In this document: piece after piece, positions 24,990 to 33,672 of the stretch
How positions within the stretch are numbered: the first letter of the stretch is position 1
Layout: each line of letters starts with the position of its first letter
DNA from: Nitrospirota bacterium
Lineage (GTDB): Bacteria > Nitrospirota > Thermodesulfovibrionia > Thermodesulfovibrionales > UBA9159
Length of the DNA stretch: 44,955 bases
NCBI GenBank assembly: GCA_023475105.1
Contig: JAMCWJ010000040.1
Coordinates: 1 to 44,955 of the forward strand
Direction of reading: 5' to 3'
Made by a program: the position numbers and the translations under genes
The notes under the pieces: generated by a model
Told to the model about the DNA's origin: nothing
Database searches by the model: none
The model's input: only the letters and a program-made list of their open reading frames with translations

Positions 24990-27077
24990 TCAGCTCTCCG
25001 CTCTGTCCACTTCGACCAGGCAGGTGAAATACGTAGCTCCGCTGCCCAGGTCCGTGAGCCTGTCAGCCGTCAGCATGTTGGCACATCCCTTGTCGAGACC
25101 CCAGCCCTGCTCCATCGCCACGACACCCTCCCTAACGGCTTTAGAAACCTTGGACTTCACCTTAACACTCCCCCTGTCGTTCCGCACGACAACAGTATCG
25201 CCGCTCTTTAAACCCCTTCTCTTTGCATCGGAAGGATGAATCTCCAGCGAAGGCGCGGGATGTATCTCCCGGATCAGAGGGGTCTTGTAATCCATGCTGT
25301 GCATGCTGAACTTCGAGTGATACGATATGAAATATAATGGGTACTTTTCGAAGAGTCTAGGGGTCTTGACAGGTCCTTCCTCAGGCTCCAGGTGCGTCGG
25401 CAGCGGGTCAAAACCGAGACTCTCCTTCTTTTCCGAATAGAACTCCACCTTGCCTGACGGGGTAGGGAATTTCTTGTCTGCATACATCACATCGGGCAAT
25501 TTGAAGCGAAAAGGCCCGTTCTTGAGCTTCTCCAGGGAGATCCCTTCAGTCGCGGGGATACCTTTCTTTATCGAGAGAAAAGCATATTCCTCCTCCGGCT
25601 TATCAAAGTATTTTTCAATATCGAGGCGCTTCGCGAGCTCACGGAATATCTCGAAATCCGTCTTGGTTCCGGGAAGCGGGTCGATCACCTTCTGCTGCAT
25701 TTGTATGTAGAAATGCCAGTATGAAGGCCCCACATCAGTCTGTTCAAGATAACTGCAGCCGGGAAGTACGATGTCTGCAAATCGTGCCGTATCGGTCATG
25801 AAAGGGTCTACCACGACGATGAAATCGAGGTTCTTGCTCTTCAGTGCCCTTATAGTCTTATTCGTATTGGGATTCTGGGTGACAGGATTTGAAGCCCAGA
25901 TGAACAATGATTTTATCGGATGAGGTTTTTGAGACAGTATGCATTCCGCAAATTGTACTATCGGAATTGTCTTTTTGTGCTTATTCAGTTCGTTGAGCCG
26001 CAGGGAAAAGTCGTTTACGGAGTCGCTCCCAAGCCTGTTCGTTGGGTTTATCCCTCCACCCGATACACCTATATTTCCTGTCAGCGCCGCCAGGCACGCA
26101 ATAGCATGGAAGATATGCGCACCGTTTGTATGGTGTTGCAGTCCCATCCCGAGCTGGATGCTCGAAGGCTTGTTTGTGGCGTATTTCAGGGCAAATTCTT
26201 TTATTTTCCCGGCAGGAACACCGGTAATCTTCTCAACCCTCTCCGGAGGGTATTCCTTGACGCGCTCTCTCAACCTATCGAATCCTATGGTGTAACGGTC
26301 GACAAATTCCGCGTCATAGGCGTCGTGATCTATGATGACATTCATCATCCCTAAAGCCAGAGCAGCGTCTGTTGCAGGGTAGGGCCGAATCACTAAGTCC
26401 GCCTTCGCCCCCAGCTCGGTGAGACGCGGATTCACAGAAACCAGCTCCGCCCCGTTCTCATTAACCGCCCTGTTAATCAACGGCATGAAATGCATATTAC
26501 AGCCGGCGACGTCTTTCCCCCACTCCACGATTGTCTTTGCATTCACGATATCTTCGGGATTATGGGCCGCCGACTGACCCAAGGCAAACTCGACGCCCTT
26601 ATGACCTGCAACGATGCACAGGGTCCCCGCTATATTCGTCGCTCCTCCGAGGGCGTTGAAAAACCTGTAGGGGAGATTCCGGTAATACAGATTGGAATGC
26701 GTCCCGGTACCCCAGAGATAGAATATCGCCTCGGGACCGTACTGTTCGATCGTCTGTCGTATCTTCAGGGCCGTTGTGTCCAAGGCCTCATCCCAGGTTA
26801 TCTCAGCCCATTTATTTTCTCCACGCTCTCCGACCCTCTTCAACGGCGCCTTGAGCCTGTCAGGATGGTACACCCATTGATGGAAAGGCTCCATCTTGAA
26901 ACAGACCTGTCCTTTCGTTATCGGGTGTCCAGGGTCTCCTTTAAGCCGGACCAAAGTGCCGTTCTTCACATAGGCGAGAATTCCGCAGGAGTCCCAACAA
27001 TCGCGGGGACAACCCGTTTTCACGATCCTATCATATTCGTCCTTTATCGTCTGTTTACCTTTTCTGCTCACGCTCAC
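24990..27077 (-). CDS. Molybdopterin oxidoreductase, DMSO-reductase family (catalytic subunit)
   Basis: 695 residues. The N-terminal [4Fe-4S] site is GCPRDCWDSCG (Cys23, 27, 31) with Cys59. The candidate metal ligand is Cys154 in GTLCIVAGHKG. Bis-MGD-binding stretches include IWASNPVTQNPN, VVVDPFMTDTARFADIVLPG and the C-terminal barrel SGDTVVVRNDRGSVKVK. There is no Tat signal, so it works in the cytoplasm. Just downstream of an Fe-S subunit and a cytochrome-b-like membrane subunit, it forms a three-subunit enzyme layout (catalytic, electron transfer, anchor). The substrate is unknown. The start may be the second GTG (27071), which is better placed behind TTGAGG. Confidence 0.93.
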   Translation of the reverse strand: MSVSRKGKQTIKDEYDRIVKTGCPRDCWDSCGILAYVKNGTLVRLKGDPGHPITKGQVCFKMEPFHQWVYHPDRLKAPLKRVGERGENKWAEITWDEALDTTALKIRQTIEQYGPEAIFYLWGTGTHSNLYYRNLPYRFFNALGGATNIAGTLCIVAGHKGVEFALGQSAAHNPEDIVNAKTIVEWGKDVAGCNMHFMPLINRAVNENGAELVSVNPRLTELGAKADLVIRPYPATDAALALGMMNVIIDHDAYDAEFVDRYTIGFDRLRERVKEYPPERVEKITGVPAGKIKEFALKYATNKPSSIQLGMGLQHHTNGAHIFHAIACLAALTGNIGVSGGGINPTNRLGSDSVNDFSLRLNELNKHKKTIPIVQFAECILSQKPHPIKSLFIWASNPVTQNPNTNKTIRALKSKNLDFIVVVDPFMTDTARFADIVLPGCSYLEQTDVGPSYWHFYIQMQQKVIDPLPGTKTDFEIFRELAKRLDIEKYFDKPEEEYAFLSIKKGIPATEGISLEKLKNGPFRFKLPDVMYADKKFPTPSGKVEFYSEKKESLGFDPLPTHLEPEEGPVKTPRLFEKYPLYFISYHSKFSMHSMDYKTPLIREIHPAPSLEIHPSDAKRRGLKSGDTVVVRNDRGSVKVKSKVSKAVREGVVAMEQGWGLDKGCANMLTADRLTDLGSGATYFTCLVEVDRAES

Positions 27078-27085
27078 CTCAACTG

Positions 27086-27664
27086 TTACCTAATGTTTAG
27101 CATGACAGGGCTGGCTCCTGCCTTTTTTTCGTCTATGAAAGATACAAGGTCCTTTCCCTTTTTTATAGCCAAGGCGCCCATCAAGCAACCTTCCACACAG
27201 GCCGGCAAAAGACCATTGTCCAGTCTTTTCAGGCAAAAGTCACATTTCAGCATCTGCTTCGTTCTCTTGTCATAGCTCAAAGTCCCACAGTTCGGACAAG
27301 TGAGCTCACATATCCTGCATCCTACACACAATGCCTCATCCCGGATGACAACGCCCTCAGGAGACTTTCTGAGCGCACCCGTCGGACACGCAGATACGCA
27401 GGCAGGCAGGTGACACTGGAAACAACTCGCCCTGACATTAAAGATCCTCAGCTCACCGTCCCATTCTTCGGGACCGAGAGCGACCATTCTCAAGATCCTC
27501 ACCCCTTCCGGAACGAGGTTTTCGAGCTTACAATCGATCTCGCATTTATGGCACCGAATGCATTTACTTATATCCAGCACCAGAGAGTAATGGTCTTCAG
27601 AGGTCGCCGTTTCATCGGACGCCTGCCGAAGAATAGCCTGTTTTCCGAGAAGGATAAGACTCAT
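27086..27664 (-). CDS. DmsB/PhsB-like ferredoxin subunit with four [4Fe-4S] motifs
   Basis: 192 residues with cysteine groups KCIRCHKCEIDCK, SCFQCHLPACVSACPTGAL, CVGCRICELTCP and KCDFCLKRL...CVEGC. This is the family layout of the electron-transfer subunit of molybdoenzymes. There is no signal peptide. The ATG overlaps the stop of the upstream membrane subunit by 4 nt, and the catalytic subunit starts 8 nt after its stop. It carries electrons between the membrane subunit and the molybdoenzyme. Confidence 0.93.
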   Translation of the reverse strand: MSLILLGKQAILRQASDETATSEDHYSLVLDISKCIRCHKCEIDCKLENLVPEGVRILRMVALGPEEWDGELRIFNVRASCFQCHLPACVSACPTGALRKSPEGVVIRDEALCVGCRICELTCPNCGTLSYDKRTKQMLKCDFCLKRLDNGLLPACVEGCLMGALAIKKGKDLVSFIDEKKAGASPVMLNIR

Positions 27665-28485
27665 CGCTCCAATCCTTTCCCCGCAAGATCGGCGAGCGCT
27701 TTATCCTGCTCCTCTCTCCTTTGGGCTGCCAAAGAAGTCGTTATCTGGCTTGCAAAGATGTGAAAGCCCTTGGAGAATGGGATATAGGCAATAAAAGAGA
27801 GAGAGAGCAGCATATGCGCTATCCAGAAGGCCAGATGAATCGATTTCAAGCCCTCGACACTGCCCCCTGATGCCCAAAGAGCGGCCTTTCCAAGGGCATA
27901 TCCCACCGGCGACCAGTCTGCAGCCGGTGAATTCAGCACTATGATCCTGGTCCCTTCAATCACGTAACCGGAGAAAATCACAAAGAACAACCAGAACAGG
28001 AAAAGACCATCCCGGATACTTGTAGCCATCCTTTCCGGTTTCCATACATACCTTCTCAACAATCCGAAAACAGTGCCGATCATGAGGAACAGACCGGCCA
28101 TATCCAAAACGAAAGAAAATGTGAGCCACACCTGGCCGCGTAAGAAATGAAAGATATAGTGATCAATAGTTCTGCTCACAGTCCCCAGGAACAGTAAGAT
28201 GAAGCCCCAGATTATCCCTACCAGGAGGAATGCCCTCGGCACGCTCCTGGGAAAAACGCGTCTGGCCAAAAGGCAGTCGGCAGAAAAAAGTTTCGCGATA
28301 CTTATCCGCAACAGGCTCATTGGTCCGAGACCTTTGAGGCTGTTATCCGTATCTCTTCCCATCGACCAGATTCTTGTCTTTGACCAGAACCCGGCGAACA
28401 GCGCTATCATTGCGATTGCTGTAAGCAAATACAGGATTGTCACGATATTGCCCGGAAGATTCCAGAAATCCTTTGCCTCAATCAT
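27661..28485 (-). CDS. NarI/DsrM-like membrane cytochrome b subunit
   Basis: 274 residues from an ATG that overlaps the upstream stop (TGATG); the frame is open further but has no ribosome site there. About five membrane helices are visible (ILYLLTAIAMIALFAGFW, AFLLVGIIWGFILLFLGTV, WLTFSFVLDMAGLFLMIGTV, GLFLFWLFFVIFSGYVIEG, FWIAHMLLSLSFIAYIPF). Histidines in the first and last halves (IDHYIFHFLRG, IHLAFWIAHML) could ligate haem b, as in the NarI/DsrM family. It would connect the quinone pool with the Fe-S subunit and the CCG protein encoded next to it. Confidence 0.88.
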   Translation of the reverse strand: MIEAKDFWNLPGNIVTILYLLTAIAMIALFAGFWSKTRIWSMGRDTDNSLKGLGPMSLLRISIAKLFSADCLLARRVFPRSVPRAFLLVGIIWGFILLFLGTVSRTIDHYIFHFLRGQVWLTFSFVLDMAGLFLMIGTVFGLLRRYVWKPERMATSIRDGLFLFWLFFVIFSGYVIEGTRIIVLNSPAADWSPVGYALGKAALWASGGSVEGLKSIHLAFWIAHMLLSLSFIAYIPFSKGFHIFASQITTSLAAQRREEQDKALADLAGKGLER

Positions 28486-28736
28486 CACTTTCCGTCCTTT
28501 CCGAAAGAAAAGTCCTTCTGCCGTCTTAGTATCTTTCGAACAATATAAGGCATGTATCTGCAATTTCCGCAGTTTTCACCGAAGTCATTGGTGCCGAGGC
28601 AGAGTTTTCCGCCCATATAGTTCATTATCAGGGCCCCATTTCGTTCCTCGAGTTTGTCGTAAGGATGAAAGAAGATACTCTCCAGCAGCTCCTTCTCCTC
28701 CGCGGTTACCCCCTTGAGATGTGTTTGACAGAGCAT
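28485..28736 (-). CDS. Small cysteine-containing protein, 83 residues
   Basis: Not recognised. The ATG follows AGGAGGT. Cysteines occur at LCQTHL (residue 3), KLCLGTND, and the pair ENCGNCRYMPYI, so a metal or Fe-S site is possible. The rest is charged and soluble. It is tightly placed: 10 nt after the CCG-protein gene and overlapping the membrane-subunit start by TGATG. That placement strongly suggests a dedicated small subunit or assembly factor of the Hdr-like/molybdoenzyme complex. Confidence 0.75.
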   Translation of the reverse strand: MLCQTHLKGVTAEEKELLESIFFHPYDKLEERNGALIMNYMGGKLCLGTNDFGENCGNCRYMPYIVRKILRRQKDFSFGKDGK

Positions 28737-28746
28737 TCGTTACCTC

Positions 28747-30012
28747 CTAAAGCAATGCTGCCGCATATTGGAGCAGATCGTTCATCTTTACGGGTTCTTC
28801 AAAGTGTTTATAGTCGTCGACAGCCGGGTGCGGCGTCATGTGCGTCCTTCCGACAAGAGAGACATAGCAGGCGGTGCAGCTCGTCACTATGGTGTCCGCA
28901 CCCGCTCTTTTGGCTTCATACATCAGCTCCTTCGCCATCTTCACGACAAGATCCGGATTTAAAGGCCGCTGACCTGCAGAACCTCCGCAGCACCGCGTGA
29001 GTTCGCGGCTTCGCTCCATTTCGACTACCTTGACTCCCGGCAGAGCATTCAGGATCTTCCTCGGAGCATCCAAGACAGGGGGCCCCACGAGAGGGCGGGC
29101 CAGCGCACAGGGATCATGATTCGTTACCGTCTCACGTAAGATCTTGGTGAACTTGATACGCCCCGCATCTATATACTCCGCTATGACTTCGCTCACCATC
29201 ACAGGCTCGAAGGGCAGCTTACCACCGTAAAACTCAGGGTAAAGCCATTTGAATATGTCACGGCACATGGGACAGATCATCGCAAGCCGCTTAATACCTT
29301 TTTTCTGAACGGCCGCTACAAAGTTTTTCACCAGTTCCGGCATGATGCTCCAGTCCCCTGAACCGGCGACTATCGGCCAACCGCAACACCATGCCTCTTC
29401 CGGGTCGAGCAGTGTGAACGGTCCGCCGGCGCTGAGTAACCGTGCAGCGCCTTCGGCAGACGGCTGGGCATCCCATGCGCCTCCGCACCCTTCATAGAAG
29501 CCGATCTCCGCCTTATCGGCCACTTTGATGTCCTCGGGGAGCCAGAATTTGTACCTATGCGTGAGAGGTTTCGGGAAGGGACTCCGGGTCTTCTGATAAT
29601 TTGCGAGCACACCTTTCAGCGGCTCAGGCATGCCGACCTTTGATTCACAGACGCTCTTGCGCAGGGTCCACCATAATTTCTTCGTATCTATTCCGACTTC
29701 GCAAACCTCTCCACAGTTCCCGCATAGCACGCATTTGTATAATATATCGCGGAAATTCTTCAGCCGCTCCTCGCTGATCTCTTTGGAGCCGAACAGTTTC
29801 CCCTTCAGGCCATGTTCCTCTTCCACAAATTCCCGGTACGCTTTGATTCTTTCAGGTGGTGAACATGAAGGGTCTCCGGTCGCATCCTGTATGGGACACC
29901 ACTTGAGGCATTCGCCGCAACTCACGCATGCATCAAGCTCTATTAACTGCTGCTTGGTCAAATTTTCTGTAACATCCTTCTTTTTTACTGCTTCTTTCCG
30001 CATCTGAATCAT
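28747..30012 (-). CDS. HdrD/DsrK-like Fe-S protein with two CCG domains
   Basis: 421 residues. Two N-terminal [4Fe-4S] ferredoxin motifs (CVSCGECLKWCP near residue 30 and CVLCGNCGEVCE near residue 94) are followed by two cysteine-rich CCG domains. The first is GCGGAW...EAWCCGWP with CPMC; the second is DPCALARPL...RCCGGSAG with a CTAC motif. CCG domains hold the noncubane [4Fe-4S] cluster in heterodisulfide reductase HdrB/D and related DsrK, TmcB and glycolate oxidase subunits. No signal peptide. It is likely the cytoplasmic redox partner of the membrane cytochrome b encoded downstream. A start at the ATG at 30003 is equally placed. Confidence 0.92.
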   Translation of the reverse strand: MIQMRKEAVKKKDVTENLTKQQLIELDACVSCGECLKWCPIQDATGDPSCSPPERIKAYREFVEEEHGLKGKLFGSKEISEERLKNFRDILYKCVLCGNCGEVCEVGIDTKKLWWTLRKSVCESKVGMPEPLKGVLANYQKTRSPFPKPLTHRYKFWLPEDIKVADKAEIGFYEGCGGAWDAQPSAEGAARLLSAGGPFTLLDPEEAWCCGWPIVAGSGDWSIMPELVKNFVAAVQKKGIKRLAMICPMCRDIFKWLYPEFYGGKLPFEPVMVSEVIAEYIDAGRIKFTKILRETVTNHDPCALARPLVGPPVLDAPRKILNALPGVKVVEMERSRELTRCCGGSAGQRPLNPDLVVKMAKELMYEAKRAGADTIVTSCTACYVSLVGRTHMTPHPAVDDYKHFEEPVKMNDLLQYAAALL

Positions 30013-30102
30013 CCCCTTCTTAAACCGGCTTTCATATTACTTCGCTCAAAATCTTCTGCTTTCAATTCCTTCCATACGTCTTCCGTTATCTACCGCTAAC
30101 GT

Positions 30103-31626
30103 CTATGTCGCTGTCTCCAGCCTTCTCTTGCTCTTCAACTTCCTCAAAAACGGCACAAAGATCAGTACAATAGCAAGTACCATCAAAACCCCGCTGATAG
30201 GACGGGTGAAGAATATCCCGAGATTATTGTGATAGTGATACATGCTCGTCATGAAGTTGTCCTCCGCGAGGGGACCGAGGATCAGTCCCAGAATAAGAGG
30301 AGCGACCGGATAGCCGTAGACTCGCATGATGTAGCCGACATATCCGGAGGCCAGCATAATCCAGACGTCGGAGATATTGGACTTCAGGGCATAGGAACCA
30401 AAGATAGCGAATACGATGATAAAGACACACATGATATGCTCCGGTATTCGCATCGCCCTAACCATCAGGTTGATCGTAAACCAGCCCATAACAAAGAGTA
30501 TTAGCTGGCAAAAGAGCGCGCCCGAAAAAAGAGTGTAGATCATCTTCGGGGAGTTCTGGAAAATCTGCGGTCCGGGCTGGATCCCATGAAGAAGAAAAGC
30601 CCCGAGCATGATCGCGGTCGCCGCACTTCCGGGAATTCCGAGAGTCAAAAGGGGGATCATCGCTCCGCCGGTCGAGGCATTCGCCGCAAGCTCCGGGGCC
30701 GCCACTCCCGCGACCATTCCCGTACCGAATTTATCGGATTCCTTCGACACCTGTTTTTCGATACCGTATCCCACAAAGCTCGCAATCGTTGCTCCGGCGC
30801 CGGGAACACCTCCTATGAATGATCCCAACCCGACGCAGCGGACAATCGTCCACCTCAACCCCCAGAGCGTCTTCAGACTCGGCAGTTCCGCACGGATCAT
30901 TTTCTTCAGAGCCGCTACCTCCGAGCTGTATCCGCCTCTCGTCGCAAGCATCTCGAAGACCTCTCCTACGGCGAACAGACCGAGGAGAACCACGACCCAG
31001 TCTATTCCGCCCATCAAAACTTCAGAGCCGAAGGTGAACCGGGCGGCCCCTGTGATGCTCTCCACTCCCACCGTCCCCAAAAAAAGTCCGATGAACACTG
31101 ACTGGAACGAGTTCGATATGGACTTCCCGGCGAGGAGAACTACCGTCGAAAGCCCGAGGAAGATGATAGCAAAATATTCGACTGTGGAAAACGCCAGCGC
31201 GAAACGTGCGATCAAAGGGGACGCAAAGGTCATGAGAAGTGCGGAAAGGAAACCACCTATCGTCGCGGAACAAATGGCTATTCCGAGTGCGAGACCCGCC
31301 TGGCCTTTCTTGGCCATGGGGTGGCCGTCAAAGGTGGTCGCAACATTCATCGGATCGCCCGGAATATTGAAGAGTATAGCTATTATCGCGCCGCCGAACA
31401 CACCCCCGCAGTATATGGAAAAGAGGAACATGATGGCGGGAACGATATCCATTCCATAGGTAAAAGGCAACGTAAGGACAACAGCCATTACCATGGTCAC
31501 CCCCGGGAGAGCGCCGGCAAGGAGGCCGACGAACATCCCAAAACACATCATGAGTATCGTATAGGGGTTTAAAATGGTCGCAAAGCCTGTTCCAAGCCAT
31601 CCAAGAATATTTACAAAGTAATCCAT
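30103..31626 (-). CDS. tctA: Tripartite tricarboxylate transporter, large membrane subunit TctA
   Basis: 507 residues, about 11-12 membrane helices, the TctA family length. Typical family blocks are GMFVGLLAGALPGVTMVMAV near the N-terminus, GGVFGGAIIAILFNIPGDP, FIGGVPGAGATIASFVGYG and TLGIPGSAATAIMLGAFLLHG. With TctB and TctC it forms a secondary transporter driven by an ion gradient, in which TctC binds the carboxylate outside. It starts 11 nt after tctB, with GAGGAGC before the ATG. Confidence 0.96.
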   Translation of the reverse strand: MDYFVNILGWLGTGFATILNPYTILMMCFGMFVGLLAGALPGVTMVMAVVLTLPFTYGMDIVPAIMFLFSIYCGGVFGGAIIAILFNIPGDPMNVATTFDGHPMAKKGQAGLALGIAICSATIGGFLSALLMTFASPLIARFALAFSTVEYFAIIFLGLSTVVLLAGKSISNSFQSVFIGLFLGTVGVESITGAARFTFGSEVLMGGIDWVVVLLGLFAVGEVFEMLATRGGYSSEVAALKKMIRAELPSLKTLWGLRWTIVRCVGLGSFIGGVPGAGATIASFVGYGIEKQVSKESDKFGTGMVAGVAAPELAANASTGGAMIPLLTLGIPGSAATAIMLGAFLLHGIQPGPQIFQNSPKMIYTLFSGALFCQLILFVMGWFTINLMVRAMRIPEHIMCVFIIVFAIFGSYALKSNISDVWIMLASGYVGYIMRVYGYPVAPLILGLILGPLAEDNFMTSMYHYHNNLGIFFTRPISGVLMVLAIVLIFVPFLRKLKSKRRLETAT

Positions 31627-31637
31627 GTAACGCTCCT

Positions 31638-32327
31638 CTAATAGATCCGAAGCAATTTATAAATGACGACAGTTATTTCGTCAAAGAACCACATACCTAA
31701 AGGCAAAGAGACGTAAATCACCTTCACAAACATATAGAGAAATGCGGCAGTGCTGATAAGCGGTATCAGCACGAGCCTGAGAAGTTTCCTCTCTCCCGTG
31801 ACGACGAGAAAAGAGGCCATGAACGCAACGTTCGCGAGGGCAAAACCGATGAAGTCTATCAAGAGGACATAGAAGAGCAGGACCAAGGCTATGCCCACTA
31901 CAATTTTATAGTCTCTCTTGACCTCTACTCCGGTCGCACTGACCTCTTCTTTGGTCGCCGCGGCTTCCTTCACTTCTTTTTCGACGAAATGTCCTAAAAT
32001 ACCGAGGCCGTCCTCTTCCGCCATCTCCTCATCAAAGAGCGACGGCGTCACTTCCTCGGGCGGGCATCGCCTTTCACGGCGACAGGTAACGAAGGCGCCG
32101 ACTGCTTTGCCGAGGGATATCAGGATCATAACAATAAGCATAGAGTCGGGCCAGGTTGTCACAGGAAGCTGGCCCTCCGGCTGATTTTGGATGATCTTCG
32201 TCGCCTGGAAAAGCAGGAGAAGACAGACGAGGGCAAACAGGAGGCTGCCGGAAAAACTTGCCCTTCGGAGGAGAGCTCCCGAGAAACTTTCGTTTAAATT
32301 TGAACTGTGATTTCCTTTTTCTGCCAT
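31638..32327 (-). CDS. tctB: Tripartite tricarboxylate transporter, small membrane subunit TctB
   Basis: 229 residues from the ATG at 32327, chosen because GGGAGGCTGACC precedes it. Four membrane segments are visible: one near residues 24-45, one near 62-82, then the pair IVVGIALVLLFYVLLIDFIGF and a C-terminal hydrophobic stretch LVLIPLISTAAFLYMFVKV. An acidic linker (TPSLFDEEMAEEDG, EKEVKEAAATKEE) of about 60 residues between the second and third segments is longer than in TctB of Salmonella. It fits between tctC and tctA with short gaps. Confidence 0.88.
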   Translation of the reverse strand: MAEKGNHSSNLNESFSGALLRRASFSGSLLFALVCLLLLFQATKIIQNQPEGQLPVTTWPDSMLIVMILISLGKAVGAFVTCRRERRCPPEEVTPSLFDEEMAEEDGLGILGHFVEKEVKEAAATKEEVSATGVEVKRDYKIVVGIALVLLFYVLLIDFIGFALANVAFMASFLVVTGERKLLRLVLIPLISTAAFLYMFVKVIYVSLPLGMWFFDEITVVIYKLLRIY

Positions 32328-32346
32328 GGTCAGCCTCCCTTTTTCC

Positions 32347-33318
32347 TTATTTCTTGCCCAAGCCGTATTTTTTCCCCAACGCCGCAATCTCCTTCACATA
32401 GTCTTTCACGTAACCGTTAAGCGCGTCGAGTTCGAGCCATGTTTCTTGAGGGTCGACCAGCCACTCCTTCAGAGCTTTCTGATATGCAGGGGACCAGTAC
32501 GCCTTTTTCATCGCCTCATAAAGCGTCTTCACGACCGCAGGCGGGGTGCCTGCCTTCACCAAAAACCCCCTCCACTGCTTGAAGTCCAGTTTGAGCCCAT
32601 TCTCGTATGAACAGGCCACGTCGGGAAATTCCTTTGCCCTCTTCTTTGCGAAGACGAGTACCGGCCGTATCTGCTTATTCTGGACAAAACTTATCACGTC
32701 TCCTATCTGCTCCACCATCAAGTCCTCGTGTTTGCCGACCAGCGCCATGTACCGCTTGGCCGGATCCCCGTAAGGAACGATCCTGAGCTTTATTCCGTTG
32801 TCGGCAAGGAAACGGACTATGATTTCATCACCGCCGCCTAATCCTTCAACTGCTACCGAAAGCTTTCCGGGGTTTTTCTTCGCAAACTCGGCGACGTCCT
32901 TCCAGGTCTTGAATCTCTGATCATTGTAATTCACAAAGAGCCAGAAATCAGACAAGTGCGCGCGTGCTATGTAGGTGAACTGATCGAGCTTGAAAGGGGA
33001 TGTGCCAAGGGCCATATTCGTAACGCTATTTGAGTTTTGAAAAGCCATAGTATATCCGTCCGCCCTTACTGAAAGCATCCTGCTTAAGCCGACATCGCCG
33101 CCGGCGCCGGATATGTTTGTGATAGGCAGTTGAACACCGAGAACTTTCGTCATCTCGGGCCCGAGTATGCGCGCCATCTGGTCTGCGCCTCCGCCAACGC
33201 CGAAACCGATGATAAAGTCTATGGGCCTCGAAGGATATTTCTCGGCCGCGATAGCAGAAGACGCGAGGATGAGCAACAGGATAGTTACCGTTCCTATAAT
33301 GATCTTCCCCTTTGGCAT
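32347..33318 (-). CDS. tctC: Tripartite tricarboxylate transporter, substrate-binding protein TctC
   Basis: 323 residues. A signal peptide is evident (MPKGKIIIGTVTILLLILAS, then SAIAAEKYPSRP with an AIA-A cleavage site). The mature part follows the Bug/TctC family: YPSRPIDFIIGFGVGGGADQ opening, NISGAGGDVGLSRM, then VEGLGGGDEIIVRFLA and VQNKQIRPVLVFAKKRAKEF. Bug proteins bind diverse carboxylates, so the substrate cannot be read here. It is the first gene of the tct operon. A Crp-geometry palindrome lies about 300 bp upstream. Confidence 0.93.
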   Translation of the reverse strand: MPKGKIIIGTVTILLLILASSAIAAEKYPSRPIDFIIGFGVGGGADQMARILGPEMTKVLGVQLPITNISGAGGDVGLSRMLSVRADGYTMAFQNSNSVTNMALGTSPFKLDQFTYIARAHLSDFWLFVNYNDQRFKTWKDVAEFAKKNPGKLSVAVEGLGGGDEIIVRFLADNGIKLRIVPYGDPAKRYMALVGKHEDLMVEQIGDVISFVQNKQIRPVLVFAKKRAKEFPDVACSYENGLKLDFKQWRGFLVKAGTPPAVVKTLYEAMKKAYWSPAYQKALKEWLVDPQETWLELDALNGYVKDYVKEIAALGKKYGLGKK

Positions 33319-33672
33319 TGCTTTTTCTCCTTTCCTGGAGATTACAGAGAGTCGTTAATCTGATTTGACATCGTTACCTCTTCCCTATTCTCAACTGCCG
33401 CCGAATACTTTTCTATCACCTCCTACCCGCTGGGAGTCCTGAAGTCCGGACTGACAACAATCTCTATCACTTCACTCCCAGACCATGAAGATCTTCCTCT
33501 ACATTGCTGCCCAAAACGCTGCCCAAAACCTGAATCATTCCCGGCAAAACTGATCGCCTAATAAAATTATCTTATGCTGATTGTTAGCGTAACTCTTAAG
33601 TCAAGTAAAGGTCCATCGGCCAGGCGATAAAACATACACTCATTTTCCATAAACCAACCTTATCTCAAAATC
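33319..33672. other. Gene-free stretch upstream of tctC
   Basis: 354 bp without a credible gene. It contains the operator-like palindrome at 33614-33630, two near-identical CTGCCCAAAACC/CTGCCCAAAACG blocks around 33510-33530, and A/T-rich promoter-like DNA. On the minus strand TACGCT lies 33 bp below the palindrome centre. The long leader before tctC (about 260 nt) has no recognised riboswitch. Confidence 0.6.
33614..33630 (-). promoter_or_regulatory. Putative Crp/Fnr-family operator, site 2 (ATCG-N6-CGAT)
   Basis: ATCG (33615-33618), GCCAGG, CGAT (33625-33628), followed by AA. It matches sites 1, 3 and 4. It lies upstream of the tctCBA/molybdoenzyme operon. On the minus strand the -10-like TACGCT (33591-33586) is centred 33 bp away, the distance expected of a class II Crp-type activator. 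Confidence 0.6.

Noticed and set aside
33540-33570. Possible sigma54 promoter upstream of tctC on the minus strand (GGCGATCAGTTTTGC)
   Set aside because: The GG to GC distance is one base too long and the -24 element lacks TGGC.
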